NCBI GenBank assembly: GCA_028554795.2
Contig: CM068830.1
Span: forward strand, 115,190,714 to 115,254,713
Reading direction: 5' to 3'
DNA: 64,000 bases
Source of the DNA: Sinohyriopsis cumingii
Taxonomy: Eukaryota; Mollusca; Bivalvia; Unionida; Unionidae
Shown: piece by piece, positions 50,600 through 60,567 of the stretch
How the letters are laid out: the number at the start of each line of letters is the position of its first letter
How positions within the stretch are numbered: position 1 is the first letter of the stretch
Notes under the pieces: model-generated
Databases searched by the model: none
The model's input: only the letters and a program-made list of their open reading frames with translations
What the model was told of the DNA's origin: nothing
Translations under genes and position numbers: made by a program

Positions 50600-51969
50600 T
50601 AACATTTGTTGCTGTTGTTTTCGGCTTTAGCGCCATTTCTCTGTACCAGAGAGAATTTGTACGTGGAGAAAGGATTTGTACGTGGGAAAGGAAGAGACCG
50701 AGAAAACACGGTTCAGAAGAAAGGTGATCAATTCTTTCTTCATCTTGAGAAACTTGCTGAAAACCTAAAATGGATAAGAGAGCACTGGACTTTGTTATTA
50801 CAACTTGTACTCGTAATATTTTTTTTATGTCACTGTCAGCACAATAGAGTACTGATTATGATGTGATTAAGGAATGTATATCAAAGGGTTATCAGTTGGT
50901 ACCTGAAGCATATCGACAAAGAATTGCAAAAATGAAACTATTCAAAACCACGTCTAGCTTGCTAGGGAAGAAAACAGAGATATGATTGGCAATATGCATC
51001 TAAATAGACTGATCAAAAATAGTATAAATCTAAGAGTTCACAAATTACATCCATAGTTAGGTCAAGACCTATTTGATGAGCAAAGACTAGAAACTTTGGA
51101 AGATGCTTCGCGAGCAAATGACGATTATTCCTTGACTCACGGAAATGCATTTGTCAGTAAGTCTTCCTCTCAGCGGGTGTTTGATAACAGCCCAAGCCAA
51201 TCTCATAGGAGTACTTTAAAATCACACCTTTTGATGAATCCAACCCCTGATAAGACTAATCCATAGACGATGGTGTGCAGTCGGATTACAGTGATTTTGT
51301 TTTATCCAAAGTTCTGTATTCGGAAATCCGGTACAATTCCCACCAGAACCTTTCCCAGTTAAAGCCAGAAGAAATGGGTGAATTACAACAATTGTTTTCT
51401 GTAAATATGAGCACTTGTTTCCAGAAATTCCAACACGATTAAATCAACCATGATGTTAATACAATCTACATGATGCTGAAATTGTAGACTCTACACCTGT
51501 GAAACAGCATCCGTACAAGATGAATCCTCTCAAGCAGGTATGTTTGGAATAGGAAATTCACTATTTGTTTTGGAGTGATTTTATTGTACCAAGCAAAAGT
51601 GGCTGGAGTTCGCTGCGTTTTCTTATCCCGAAACCATAAACAGATCATATTAGTATTCTAATTATAGAAAGCGAACTGTGTCCTCAAAAGAGCCTAATGT
51701 TTTCTAGTACCAAGAATCGAAGACTACCCTGATAAAATTTGAAATCCAAAACATGACACCAAGTTCGATATGCTGAAACGATTCTGCGACATTCCACTTA
51801 GGGAGAGAGCAAAATAAATTTACGCTTCTGCAACTCAGATGAATTTTAATAATATAAAATGATGCCATTCTGTATACAAAATTAACTACCAACTTTCTAG
51901 CGTTTATTGAGCATGGTAACATGTGGTATAGATGGTTGTGAAACGTATATGGTTGATGACATTATATGC

Positions 51970-52037
<68 letters not shown>

Positions 52038-52690
52038 AAATATCACCTAGAAACTTTTGGAAGTTGTGGATCGAATGGGTGATGCTAAATTGACAAGTAA
52101 CATAAGATAAAGTAAGCTATGGAGCAGAATATGGTCACATTGAACATGCCAAAGTTAAGGTTCAGGCTATCCCTGAATTCCAATTTCCAGCCCCCGTCAG
52201 TAAAAAAAACAACTGATACAATTTTTGGCTATGATTGTATATTGTCGGAGATTTTGGTCACCTGTTGGCATAATTGCAGAATCACAGACCACTTTGTTGA
52301 GCACGAACGTTTTATTGGTTGACAAATATCAGGAGGCTTTCCATGAATGAAGGACATGCTTAAAAATGTATCAATTCTTTCACCTCTCTTGATTTCAACC
52401 AGTCATTTAAAACGTCTGTTAATGCAAGTGATGTTTGCGTTGGTTTCGTATTAATTCAGTAATACAGAAACGGTGAGAACTAATCAGCGTGTTATTTCTC
52501 ATAAAAAGTGAAAAGATACATTATTCCACTATGAGATGGAGTGCTTGGAATTACTATTAGCTTTGCAACACTTTGAATTAAATTCTAAATCAGCCCCTGC
52601 TTCAATTATTGTATTCGATGATCACAACCCCCTTACCTTCATCAACAAAATGAAAAACAAGAATCAGAGATTCTTTAAATATAGTTGATG
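50600..52690 (+). pseudogene. Gypsy-type LTR retrotransposon relic (Gag and Pol pieces)
   Basis: A Gag-like segment at 50735-50940 (HLEKLAENLKWIREHWTLLL, then GYQLVPEAYRQRIAKMK in another frame). The RT start lies near 51490-51650 (TPVKQHPYKMNPLKQ, FIVPSKSGWSSLRFLIPK), further RT near 51710 (PRIEDYPDKI), and an RNase H-like segment near 52520-52680 (FHYEMECLELLLALQHFEL, then DDHNPLTFINKMKNKNQRF). These occur in the expected order on one strand, with many stops and frame changes and a (TA)n tract at 51973-52035 inside. No LTRs were recognised. Confidence 0.85.
51973..52035. repeat. (TA)n microsatellite inside the Gypsy relic
   Basis: Pure TA, splitting the RT and RNase H regions. Confidence 0.96.
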
Positions 52691-53088
52691 TAGAAGGAAT
52701 ACAACACTGATATTAGGCATAGAGAGAGAAAATATATCCTGATCAAGCATGCACTTCATATAAATATAATCAATTGTTGTTTGCATTGTATTCTTGTGCG
52801 GAAACCAGATAATACTTTCCGCATGTTTACTGACTATATATAAATGAGTACTGGGACTAAACTGATTCATTTTCAATCTCAGAAGCCTATGCCTCGTTTG
52901 AAAAGTTTGCAAATGTAAAATATGTTACAAAATTTTACCTTTTGAAAGGCTTCAGGCAGATAATGAAAGACATTTCTGCATTCGTCATAACAGATGACAT
53001 TTATCAATATGAAGTGATGCCGTTTATATTGAAAGGTTCTACATCAAATTTCCAGCGGTTAACGAGCAAGACAACATCTATTACATAA

Positions 53089-53092
<4 letters not shown>

Positions 53093-53187
<95 letters not shown>

Positions 53188-53233
53188 ATGTATGTATGTA
53201 TGTATGTATGTATGTATGTATGTATGTATGTAT
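53093..53233. repeat. (TA)n followed by (TGTA)n microsatellite
   Basis: TA dinucleotides to about 53178, then ATGT tetranucleotides to 53233. Confidence 0.96.
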
Positions 53234-53529
53234 TGAGTGGTTGACCTTGGTCAATAGTTGAGGTTTGAAGCGTACCTGACCAATCGCAAAGGTTTGTTTT
53301 ATTGTTGCAAACAATATAGTACACATTATGCTTTTGTCTATGAATTTAGTTTATATTTTAAGATCATTATTACCTGGGGAAAAAAATTTGTTTACCAGTT
53401 CAGGACATTGGCATTTCCTTCGGCAAAAACGTGGTTTAATTAATGTTTCACATATTCTTTACTAACGTTTTAGCAAGAAACATGATTATGTTAAATAAAG
53501 AAAGAGAAAATGCCAAAAACCAAAAAGTT

Positions 53530-53720
53530 ATGTAACATCAAACAAATAATTTACTTTCCTATAATCCAATATGAAAATTTAAAAAAAGAAAAGCTTACAG
53601 TATTGTGAATTAAATATTAAATATTCCTAAAGGTAGTCCAAATGTTCGAAGTTCCATTTGAATTCCAGTGGTATTCCAAAATAAATCCAATATTGAATGT
53701 GTTGATGTGCCTGCCGTCTA
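53530..53720. mobile_element. Single-copy relative of the 70-bp array element at 26 kb
   Basis: CAAATAATTTACTTTCCTA near 53540 matches the left flank at 26060, and GGTATTCCAAAATAAATCCA with TGTTGATGTGCC at 53670-53712 matches a single 70-bp unit. Between them the order of similar words is kept (ACAGTATTGTGAATTAA against ACGGTATTGCGATTTAA). This suggests a dispersed element in which the core unit may stay single or expand. Confidence 0.55.
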
Positions 53721-54844
53721 CAATGTAATAATGTGCCAATGGCTTTGAGTGTGGCGATTAGCGTACTAAAGGTCGATTAATGTATCGCAGTAGTATAATT
53801 CATTATGTCCTTGACTGAATTCACTATAATTTCTAGTTAATGTGCTAGTCCAAGAATATTACGGAACACTGTGTAATTCCAGTGGATCATAATTTGAACA
53901 AATACTTTCACTCAAATAAATAACTGAACACAGAGATAAGACTGATTCTACTTCGAATGTTAATGTAAGAATGAAGAACCCTAATGTAAGCAAAATTATC
54001 TGTACTTGACCCATGTTGCATATACTATGTTCTGGTAACACTCCGTCTACCTAATGGGGAATTTTCTTTCTGGAAGTTTCTAATGTCAGAATGAAGATTG
54101 CATCATTTAACTCCAGCTGAAGTAAACATGTTAGCAATTAATAATGATCTGAATATCTGTTCCATAGTAATAGAAAAATATTAGATATGTATTAGTTTGT
54201 TCACAAAATACATCTCGCTGGACAGTTTCGCTATTAAGTTAATTTTGGACAAAGGTCAGCTGCAAATTAAAAATATGCATAACATGTAATCATTGAAAAT
54301 AGTCAACAAACAACACAAATTAAATATACAAAACAGTATCTAAGCAGAGTGTATCGAAAGTGGATTTTTATATTAGAGTGTATCAAAAGTACAACTTTCC
54401 ATTGCAGTGTTTCGAAATTACACCTTTCTCTTAGATGCAAATGATAAAATGTGCATATACAGCAACAATAAGGGGCACGTCAATTTCTTGAGTGACATAG
54501 ATGTTGTAATATATGCCAGACAGGAATACAAATGGAGGTAAAGTATAAACAGCATGCATGATAAAACAACAGAGGAAAAAGGAAAGCGAGTCCGAAAGCA
54601 CAGATGCATATCATAATGGAGCAGAACGCGCTTACGCGGCTACAATAAACAATGATCTAGCTGGATAATAGGTTAATTTGACAAGAAAGGTAACCTAATA
54701 CAAATTATCAATTTGATTTGTACTACATTTGGGAACAGAATAAATAATATCGTATTAAAGACTACTAACTGATGTGCGATATATTTAAATAAAATCTCGA
54801 GGACATTTAAGCAATCATTTAAACTTCATTCAAAGAACATATAG
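53721..54844. other. Intergenic DNA, nothing recognised
   Basis: A small local repetition of GTGTATCGAAAGT/GTGTATCAAAAGT near 54350-54390; otherwise no signal. Confidence 0.4.
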
Positions 54845-55215
54845 CCATGATTAACCTTGATAGCCATGATTAACCTTGATAAAGCCTTGATTTACGTTGA
54901 TATCCTTAATCAACCTTGGTAACTTGATTAACCTTGATGGCCTTGATTAACTTTGATAACCTGATTAACCTTGATAAGCCTTAATTAAACTTGATAGCCT
55001 TAATTAACCTTGATAGCTTTAATTAACCTTGGTGCCTGATTAACCTTGATAGCCTTGGTTAACTTTGAAAACCTGATTAACCTTGATATCTTTAATTACC
55101 CTTGATAGCCTGATTAACCTTGATAGCCTGATTAACCTTGGTGGCCTTGGTTAACCTTGATACCTTTGATTAAGCATGATAGCCTTGATTAACCTTGACA
55201 GCCTTAATTAACACA
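54845..55215. repeat. Short-period repeat, about 19-20 bp
   Basis: Irregular copies of CCTTGATTAACCTTGATAG. Confidence 0.9.
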
Positions 55216-55539
55216 AATATTCTCTCAACTATACATTTTCCATCTACATTTAAACCTTGTACAATTTTAGCACATCTAAACACGTAAAATAACAAAGATT
55301 TACCACAAACTTTGTATGGAATAAAGGCCATTGTATCCTATGATGAGCATGGATATTAACTATTCGAATTAACGGTACAATCAATATAGGATGTTGGTGA
55401 AGAAGACCGGTCGTGTGTAAGAACTACGGTCAGTAATTCCCGAATGTTAAAACATTTAAGAGAAACAAACAAAACTGATTGATAATTCAGAATAACGAAA
55501 TACATCATGCCAAACATGAGAAGATTGTGTAAAAGAAAT

Positions 55540-55812
55540 AGGATATAGCTGGTTTTGGTATAGCTGGTAAGGAAATATTATATAGCTGGTATTAGGATAG
55601 CTGGTAAGGAAATAGGATATAGCTGATATTGGTATAGCTGGTATTGGTATAGCTGGTAAGGAAATATTATATAGCTGGTATTGGGATAGCTGGTAAGGAA
55701 ATAGGATATAGCTGGTATTGGTATAGCTGGTATTGGTATAGCTGGTAAGGAAATAGATATTGCTGGTATTGGTATAGCTGGTAAGGAACTAGGATATGGT
55801 TGGTATTGCAAT
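55540..55812. repeat. Tandem repeat of TAGCTGGTATTGGTA / TAGCTGGTAAGGAAATA
   Basis: Mixed 15- and 19-bp words repeated about 15 times. Minus frames rich in PAIPIPAISISLP are artefacts. Confidence 0.9.
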
Positions 55813-55879
55813 ATAATAAAGACATTTTAGAGATAAAATCAAGCGAATGTGTACAAAAACAGCAATTCGCTGTATTTGT

Positions 55880-55929
<50 letters not shown>
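55880..55929. repeat. (GATA)n microsatellite
   Basis: About 12 GATA units. Confidence 0.97.
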
Positions 55930-57654
55930 GACTTAGCAAACGATAATAATTACTCATAGTTGAATTGGCTAAACTAGATGTGCTCAGCAAAGCAGATAAT
56001 GTATTGCCTTTTGAGGCCCTCAGTAATCGGCAAAAACATCAGATACATCCGATCGCAATCTCGGCAGAATCAACTAAGGCAAAAAAACGTGGATAAGAAC
56101 ACATAACTGCGATGTTTCATTTCGTAGACAATATGTATCACACTTTAATATATTAGTATGCTAATTTTACGTTTGCATCATGGTACAAAACTGACGTTTA
56201 AATTTTAAAAAATGAACCTGATAAGACTGCATTCGAATCGATTGGCAACAGCATTTCTATGGCACGTTGTTTATTTTTATAAATTAATAAGAGTTTTGCC
56301 ACAGGGTATTATGTGAGAGACATCTAGAGAAATAAACTCTTGACAAAATGAGTATCAATTTGGTAACTAAGTATTATAATAAATATATTTCTGCTGTCAG
56401 ATTTCCAAATTATGTTTCAAACCTTCAATTGTCACATGTCACAATTATGTCTCACACCTTCAACCTCACATCACCCAAATATATCTCATGCCTTTAACTG
56501 TCACCCAATTATGTCTGGTAATATCTGTTGCTGCAGCTAATTGAAATAATTGTAACACAAATGTCTTTAAACAGCACCTCTAGCCTTTCTCCGAGACGAA
56601 GTTAATATTTATCACCTCTAGCCTTTCTCCGAGACGAAGTTAATATTTATCACCTCTAAGATCACTTTCACGTAGAAATTGTAAATACTTTCAAAGTTGT
56701 AATATTTCAAATTCAACATAATCCGATAATTTCAAGATTGTGTCTAATTCATTTAATAAAGAATTTTATTAACAGTTATTTGTTTCTTTTTTAATTCATC
56801 TTTAAAGTATTGTTCATGTTGATCCTAATGTTTAAGTTTTACAGTCAGAGATATCTGATGCATATGTTTTAACAGCATTTTTAAATGCATTCAGTTCAGC
56901 TGCTAATTTTTTTTAGATCATTTCTATGTGGCGGATTTGCAAGTGCATAGTCTTTCATAACCGTTTGATCTGAAACTTTCATTTTCATTTGCTCCCTTTA
57001 AACATCAGGCACAAGCTGATATTTACTTTGTATCGAATCTTTGCCTAATATGCTGAAGTCACATTTTGTCATAATAATGAAAAGAAGTCAAACAGCAAAC
57101 AATTAATATACGCCGCACTTAATTCGTTTGGGAAAAATGTAATTGGTCATCGACAGCCATTATAAAACATTTTGAAGTTTAAAATCAACAGTTAGTATAC
57201 TAACATCATCTCAATCCAACCATATAAGTATCATACAACTCAATATCAAGTGATACAGATACAACCATATTAATATAAACTCCATGAAATCTTTAAATTT
57301 GTTTTTCAAAGTTGAGTAAAATATTTCTTAATGATGTTGTTGAAGATATCAAAGTAGACATTGTAAAGCCAATTCTTCCAATTTAGCTTAATTCTAAAAC
57401 ACTTCATGATACTAAACTGATATCTTGTAATGAGAATCGTTAATACCAAAGAGATGAATGAACAATACTACAAATATACTGTGCTAAATAATTTACATAT
57501 TTTCGGGTAATACGTATCAGACAAATATAGACTTAAACATAACAACATTATCAACATAATTTAGCATTCGACATATAGCTCAGTTTGCATTGTTGAATGC
57601 AACATGTTATTGCAAATATCCAGAGGTTTACAGTCGGTCTCTCATGTCAGTAGA
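55930..57654. other. AT-rich intergenic DNA with one small duplication
   Basis: At 56575-56655 CACCTCTAGCCTTTCTCCGA plus GACGAAGTTAATATTTAT is present twice in a row. No gene recognised. Confidence 0.5.
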
Positions 57655-57985
57655 CATACTTAGCAAGTTATAAAGGTTATTTAAGTTAGTTATAAAGGTT
57701 ATTTAAGCAAGTTATAAAGGCTATTTAAGCAAGTTATAAAGGTTATTAAAGCAAGTTATAAAGGCTATTTAAGCAAGTTATAAAGGCTATTTAAGCAAGT
57801 TATAAAGGTTATTTAAGCAAGTTATAAAGGTTATTAAAGCAAGTTATAAAGGCTATTTAAGCAAGTTATAAAGGTTATTTAAGTTAGTTATAAAGGTTAT
57901 TTAAGTTAGTTATAAAGGTTATTAAAGCAAGTTATAAAGGTTATTAAAGCAAGTTATAAAGGTTATTAAAGCAAGTTCACAAAAG
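57655..57985. repeat. 22-bp tandem repeat, about 15 copies
   Basis: The unit is AAGTTATAAAGGTTATTTAA plus GC, with GGCTATTTAAGC and GGTTATTAAAGC variants. Confidence 0.93.
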
Positions 57986-58283
57986 AATGACTAGTAGATG
58001 TTAATATGGAAAATATTGTTATTCAATAAATGTTATATAAAGAAAATCTTCACGCTAATTTCAGTAGGTTTTAGCTACAGCCTAGTTCCGCGCGTAACAT
58101 CTACTTATCTTTGACTAACTTTGCAAGGTATTTCAAAAAAGCTAATAAGAACAATGTGTTTTAATACAAAGGTTTAAAACATGAATAATGTGTAATATTG
58201 GCCATCATTAAAATGAGAAGCACCAATGACATTATAAACAAAACAATCACGGAAAATGAAACTAATCATGAGGAGAGTAGTAA

Positions 58284-58504
58284 CGTGGGATACCCTACGT
58301 ACAATGGGAATTAGCATTAAAAACACCCCTGGGACACTCTACGTACAATGGAAATTTAACATGGCGAAAAATCGTGGGACACTCTACGTACAAGGGGAAT
58401 TAACATGGCGAAAAATCGTGGGTCAATATACGTACAAGGGAAATTAACATGGGAATAAATCGTGGGTCAATATACGTACAAGGGGAATTTAACATGGGAT
58501 TTTT
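58284..58504. repeat. Five 44-45 bp iterons at the edge of the right-hand element
   Basis: Copies start at 58284, 58328, 58373, 58417 and 58461. Each contains CGTGGGACACTCTACGTACA (or GTCAATATACGTACA) then AGGGGAATTAACATGGCGAA. The TACGTAC-type palindrome is kept in all copies. The array sits exactly where base composition changes from AT-rich host DNA to the virus-like element, so it may belong to the element's terminal region. A minus-only or plus-only gene here is not supported. Confidence 0.8.
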
Positions 58505-58579
58505 TTTGTTAAATATGGGATTTTTTTTAAAAAAAGGGGTAGGCAATTGAAAAGTCATTCTCTTTTCGAGAAATATGGG

Positions 58580-58595
58580 GGCCCTGAAAAGGGCC
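58580..58595 (-). terminator. Histone-type mRNA 3' stem-loop, minus strand
   Basis: The minus strand reads CAAA then GGCCCTTTTCAGGGCC then CCCA: a 6-bp stem with a TTTC loop, as in the animal histone-mRNA stem-loop consensus with its A-rich 5' flank and ACCCA-like 3' flank. A purine-rich GAAAAGAGAA follows 12-20 bases later on the same strand, in the place of a histone downstream element. It lies 24 bp beyond one stop (58620) and 7 bp beyond another (58603) of the small minus-strand ORFs. Confidence 0.75.
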
Positions 58596-58602
58596 TTTGG
58601 GT

Positions 58603-58853
58603 TTATGTTAATGTTTCCATTAACATAAAGGGCACCGCATTGGTCTTCTTCTTGTCCTTAGGCTGCGTCTCACTGTTGGCCCTTAAATCAGCACTCTTTT
58701 GAGGCATCCTTGTCTTTCGACGTAGATCCTACGTATCCACAGACTGGTGTTTGTCCTGTGGACAACGGTCCACTTGGATCGGACATACATGAGCATGTCC
58801 GTCCTGAACATCATGGAAGACACAAGCGTAGAAGATTGCACATCGGTCCACAT
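58603..58853 (-). pseudogene. Small basic ORF(s) of the divergent pair, probably frame-damaged
   Basis: A TATAAATA box at 58905-58898 predicts a transcript starting near 58870, and the first ATG after it is 58853. That frame runs 56 codons (RSKWTVVHRTNTSLWIRRIY in the middle) to a TAA at 58685-58683. It then stays open for 20 more codons, 7 of them Arg (VRRSLRTRRR), to a TAA at 58622-58620, 24 bp before the histone-type stem-loop. A second ORF, ATG 58707 to TAA 58603 (34 codons, KPKDKKKTN-type charged sequence, starting MPQKSADL), overlaps in another frame. I recognise neither. The Arg-rich character suggests a nucleic-acid-binding protein, such as a core or protamine-like protein, but this is inference from composition only. 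A base change or an annotation in the wrong frame are both possible. Confidence 0.45.
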
Positions 58854-58897
58854 CTTGAAGCGACGAGAACAGGTGAATCAATGCAGTGAACTGCACT

Positions 58898-59025
58898 TAT
58901 TTATAGGTAGAGGTAGGATTGAAACGGATTGAGTTCATTCACCAATCCGAACACGCGTTACAAAATTCAGTCAGCCCGCATTCAATCCGAAGAGAGCAGT
59001 CTGTGACGTCACGTAGTCTATATAG
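58898..59025. promoter_or_regulatory. Bidirectional promoter with two TATA boxes and a CRE
   Basis: The minus strand has TATAAATA at 58905-58898 and the plus strand has TATATAG at 59019-59025. A perfect CRE palindrome TGACGTCA lies at 59004-59011. The first ATGs follow at 58853 (-) and 59073 (+), 52 and 54 bp from the upstream edge of each TATA box, so both leaders are very short. The layout matches divergent core histone gene pairs. Confidence 0.7.
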
Positions 59026-59072
59026 ATTCGCTAGCGCTTGTGTGCAGTCAATCTATGCGACAGTGATTCAAC

Positions 59073-59641
59073 ATGACGGAAACTCAGAAAACGATCCATT
59101 GGGGTGCACCAACAGAGGAGACTGCCCAAGGGAACCCGGACTTACTTTCAGAAGAGGTGAATTGGGATTTTGTGGACTTTCTCTCCTCGCAAGAATTTGT
59201 TCCGGAACCTTCGTTACCTTCTTCATTACCGCAAGTGGAGAATTTTAGACAGAGACAGAAAGAAGAATTGGAGAAATTTATACAACGACAAAAGGAAGCG
59301 GAACAAGCTTTTCTCCTACAGCAGCAAGAAGAAGAGGTAAGAAAAAAACAACAGCAAGATGAAGTAGCAGCAAAGAAACAAGAGGGTGAAAAAATCAAAC
59401 GGTCACGGTACTGTTGGACATTTTAGCGGAGTTAAGAAGTCTTAAACAAATGTATCAGACTTCTTTATTACGACCGAAGAGAATACGACCTTCCCGAGCT
59501 AAACACGTTAACCCTGTGACTAAGCTTACCGTACCACCCTTAGTGATTTCAACCCAATCATCATCATCATCATCATTACGCAGTCCAGAAGTAGGCCTTG
59601 GCCGTGGCAAAGGCTTAAGGCAGTTAAAGTTGATTGTTTAA
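59073..59641 (+). CDS. Coiled-coil protein of the divergent pair, split by a frame change
   Basis: From ATG 59073 the frame gives 117 codons to TAG 59426: an acidic N-terminus (EETAQGNPDLLSEEVNWDF), then a Glu/Gln/Lys-rich helix about residues 58-105 (RQRQKEELEKFIQRQKEAEQ, EEEVRKKQQQDE) that looks like a coiled coil. The frame two bases on is open from 59390 to TAA 59641 and looks equally protein-like (LLDILAELRSLKQMYQ, a basic RPKRIRPSRAKH, a Ser run, GLGRGKGLRQLK). A one-base change at the A6 run 59389-59394 would link them. The second stop is 25 bp before the histone-type stem-loop, which supports it as the true end. No family recognised. The basic, Ser-rich tail after an acidic coiled coil would fit a structural or DNA-associated protein, but this is inference only. 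Confidence 0.6.
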
Positions 59642-59666
59642 ACTCACCCTTACACCAAAATAAAAA

Positions 59667-59681
59667 GGCCCTTTCAGGGCC
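59667..59681 (+). terminator. Histone-type mRNA 3' stem-loop, plus strand
   Basis: Plus strand: AAAAA then GGCCCTTTCAGGGCC then ACCCACA, followed by GAAAAGAGATAG at 59695-59706. Flanks and the purine-rich element match histone 3' ends. The loop is one T shorter than the canonical four bases (three with a 6-bp stem, or five with a 5-bp stem). It lies 25 bp after the stop at 59641. The block 59664-59722 is an inverted copy of 58542-58598. Confidence 0.75.
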
Positions 59682-59940
59682 ACCCACATTTCTCGAAAAG
59701 AGATAGCCCTTCAATTTTGCCAATAACTCAAAAAAAAAAAAAATAACCCACCCATTTTACCCTTATAGTACGTGTCTTTTTATATGAGTGCGTGAGTGTA
59801 CGTTCTTATTTTAAAATCAAAACTCAAAGACACTTACCTTATATCATTAATTTATTCTTTAATCCATTTTTACAATCCAATTCACAATTCACAACACAAA
59901 ACTTTAATTAAAAGTTCATTGACTTCTTCTGTCTCCTTGT
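59682..59940. other. Convergent intergenic region
   Basis: Contains the downstream element of the plus gene, an A13 run near 59730 and the 3' UTR of the zinc-knuckle gene. On the minus strand AATAAA lies at 59856-59851, about 85 bp past that gene's stop. Confidence 0.6.
59851..59856 (-). terminator. Poly(A) signal of the zinc-knuckle gene
   Basis: AATAAA on the minus strand, 85 bp beyond the stop at 59941. It contrasts with the stem-loop 3' ends of the neighbouring pair, which show no such signal at the same place. Confidence 0.55.
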
Positions 59941-60432
59941 TTAGTCTCTCTGTTTTTTGAATTTCTTCACCGTCACACTCTTTTCCTCTTCTTCCTCCTC
60001 ACTTTCTTCCCTTCTTCTTTTCTTCTCCTGTTTCTTTTTCTTCACCTGTCTGCTTTCTTCCTCTGAAGAATCCCTCTCTTCCTCTGAAGAATCCCTCTCT
60101 TCCTCTGAAGAATCTCTCTCTTCTTCTGAAGAATTCCTCTTTTCTTCTGATTCCGCTTGTTTCTTTTTTGGGCAATCTGGAGACCAATGTCCTTTTTCTT
60201 TACAATAATAACAGGTATCTTTACTTTTGTCTTTTTTAGCCCCTGTTTTTTTTCTTTTTTGACGGTCTGGACACTCTGAAGACCAATGCCCTTTCTTCTG
60301 ACAGATATAGCAAGTATCTTGACTTTTATCTCGAAAGGAAGGAGAGTAGTCCGTCGGCTGGTCTGAAGAGAATTTTCTAATGACCCCTCGCAAAGCTCTG
60401 ACGAAACGTTCGATTTGGCTAGTCTCTTCCAT
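59941..60432 (-). CDS. Double CCHC zinc-knuckle protein with acidic Ser/Glu repeats
   Basis: About 163 residues from ATG 60432. A short N-terminal helix (METSQIERF-like start, ALRGVIRKF) is followed by two perfect CX2CX4HX4C knuckles, CYICQKKGHWSSEC and CYYCKEKGHWSPDC, separated by a basic linker (RKKTGAKKDK). Then come four heptads of the SSEEERD type and a Lys/Arg/Glu-rich tail with KKKKQEKKRRR, a likely nuclear signal. CCHC knuckles bind single-stranded nucleic acid, so a role in nucleic-acid handling next to the polymerase is plausible but not shown. An upstream ATG at 60480 is in frame, but it lies within 6-17 bp of the TATA box (60497-60486) and so before the expected transcript start; I therefore chose 60432. 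The SSEEERD repeats are typical casein kinase 2 targets. Confidence 0.8.
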   Translation of the reverse strand: MEETSQIERFVRALRGVIRKFSSDQPTDYSPSFRDKSQDTCYICQKKGHWSSECPDRQKRKKTGAKKDKSKDTCYYCKEKGHWSPDCPKKKQAESEEKRNSSEEERDSSEEERDSSEEERDSSEEESRQVKKKKQEKKRRREESEEEEEEKSVTVKKFKKQRD

Positions 60433-60485
60433 CGTTGTGCTCGGCTTGAGAGTGAAATGAATAGTGAAAGGACAAGACACACACC

Positions 60486-60520
60486 CTTTTTATATACGCT
60501 GGTCTACCATGACTATAAAT
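60486..60520. promoter_or_regulatory. Bidirectional promoter of the zinc-knuckle and polymerase genes
   Basis: The minus strand has TATATAAAAAG ending at 60487, with the ATG at 60432 65 bp from the upstream edge. The plus strand has TATAAAT at 60514-60520, with the ATG at 60568 54 bp from the upstream edge. The two boxes are under 20 bp apart, so the promoter is extremely compact. Confidence 0.65.
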
Positions 60521-60567
60521 TAGTCTATGGTGTTTAAACTTGAGTCATTTGACGTTTTGCACTCAAG

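Noticed and set aside
58256..58447. 63-codon plus-strand ORF with GTLYVQ repeats
   Set aside because: It is a translation of the 44-45 bp iterons and has no independent support.
59380..59426. Programmed -1 ribosomal frameshift in the coiled-coil gene
   Set aside because: The A6 run does not form a canonical X XXY YYZ heptamer in the zero frame; homopolymer indel or transcript slippage is simpler.
59957..60208. Serine-rich plus-strand ORF opposite the zinc-knuckle gene
   Set aside because: It is the complement of the Glu/Ser-coding repeats; the minus frame has clear zinc knuckles, a TATA box and a poly(A) signal.
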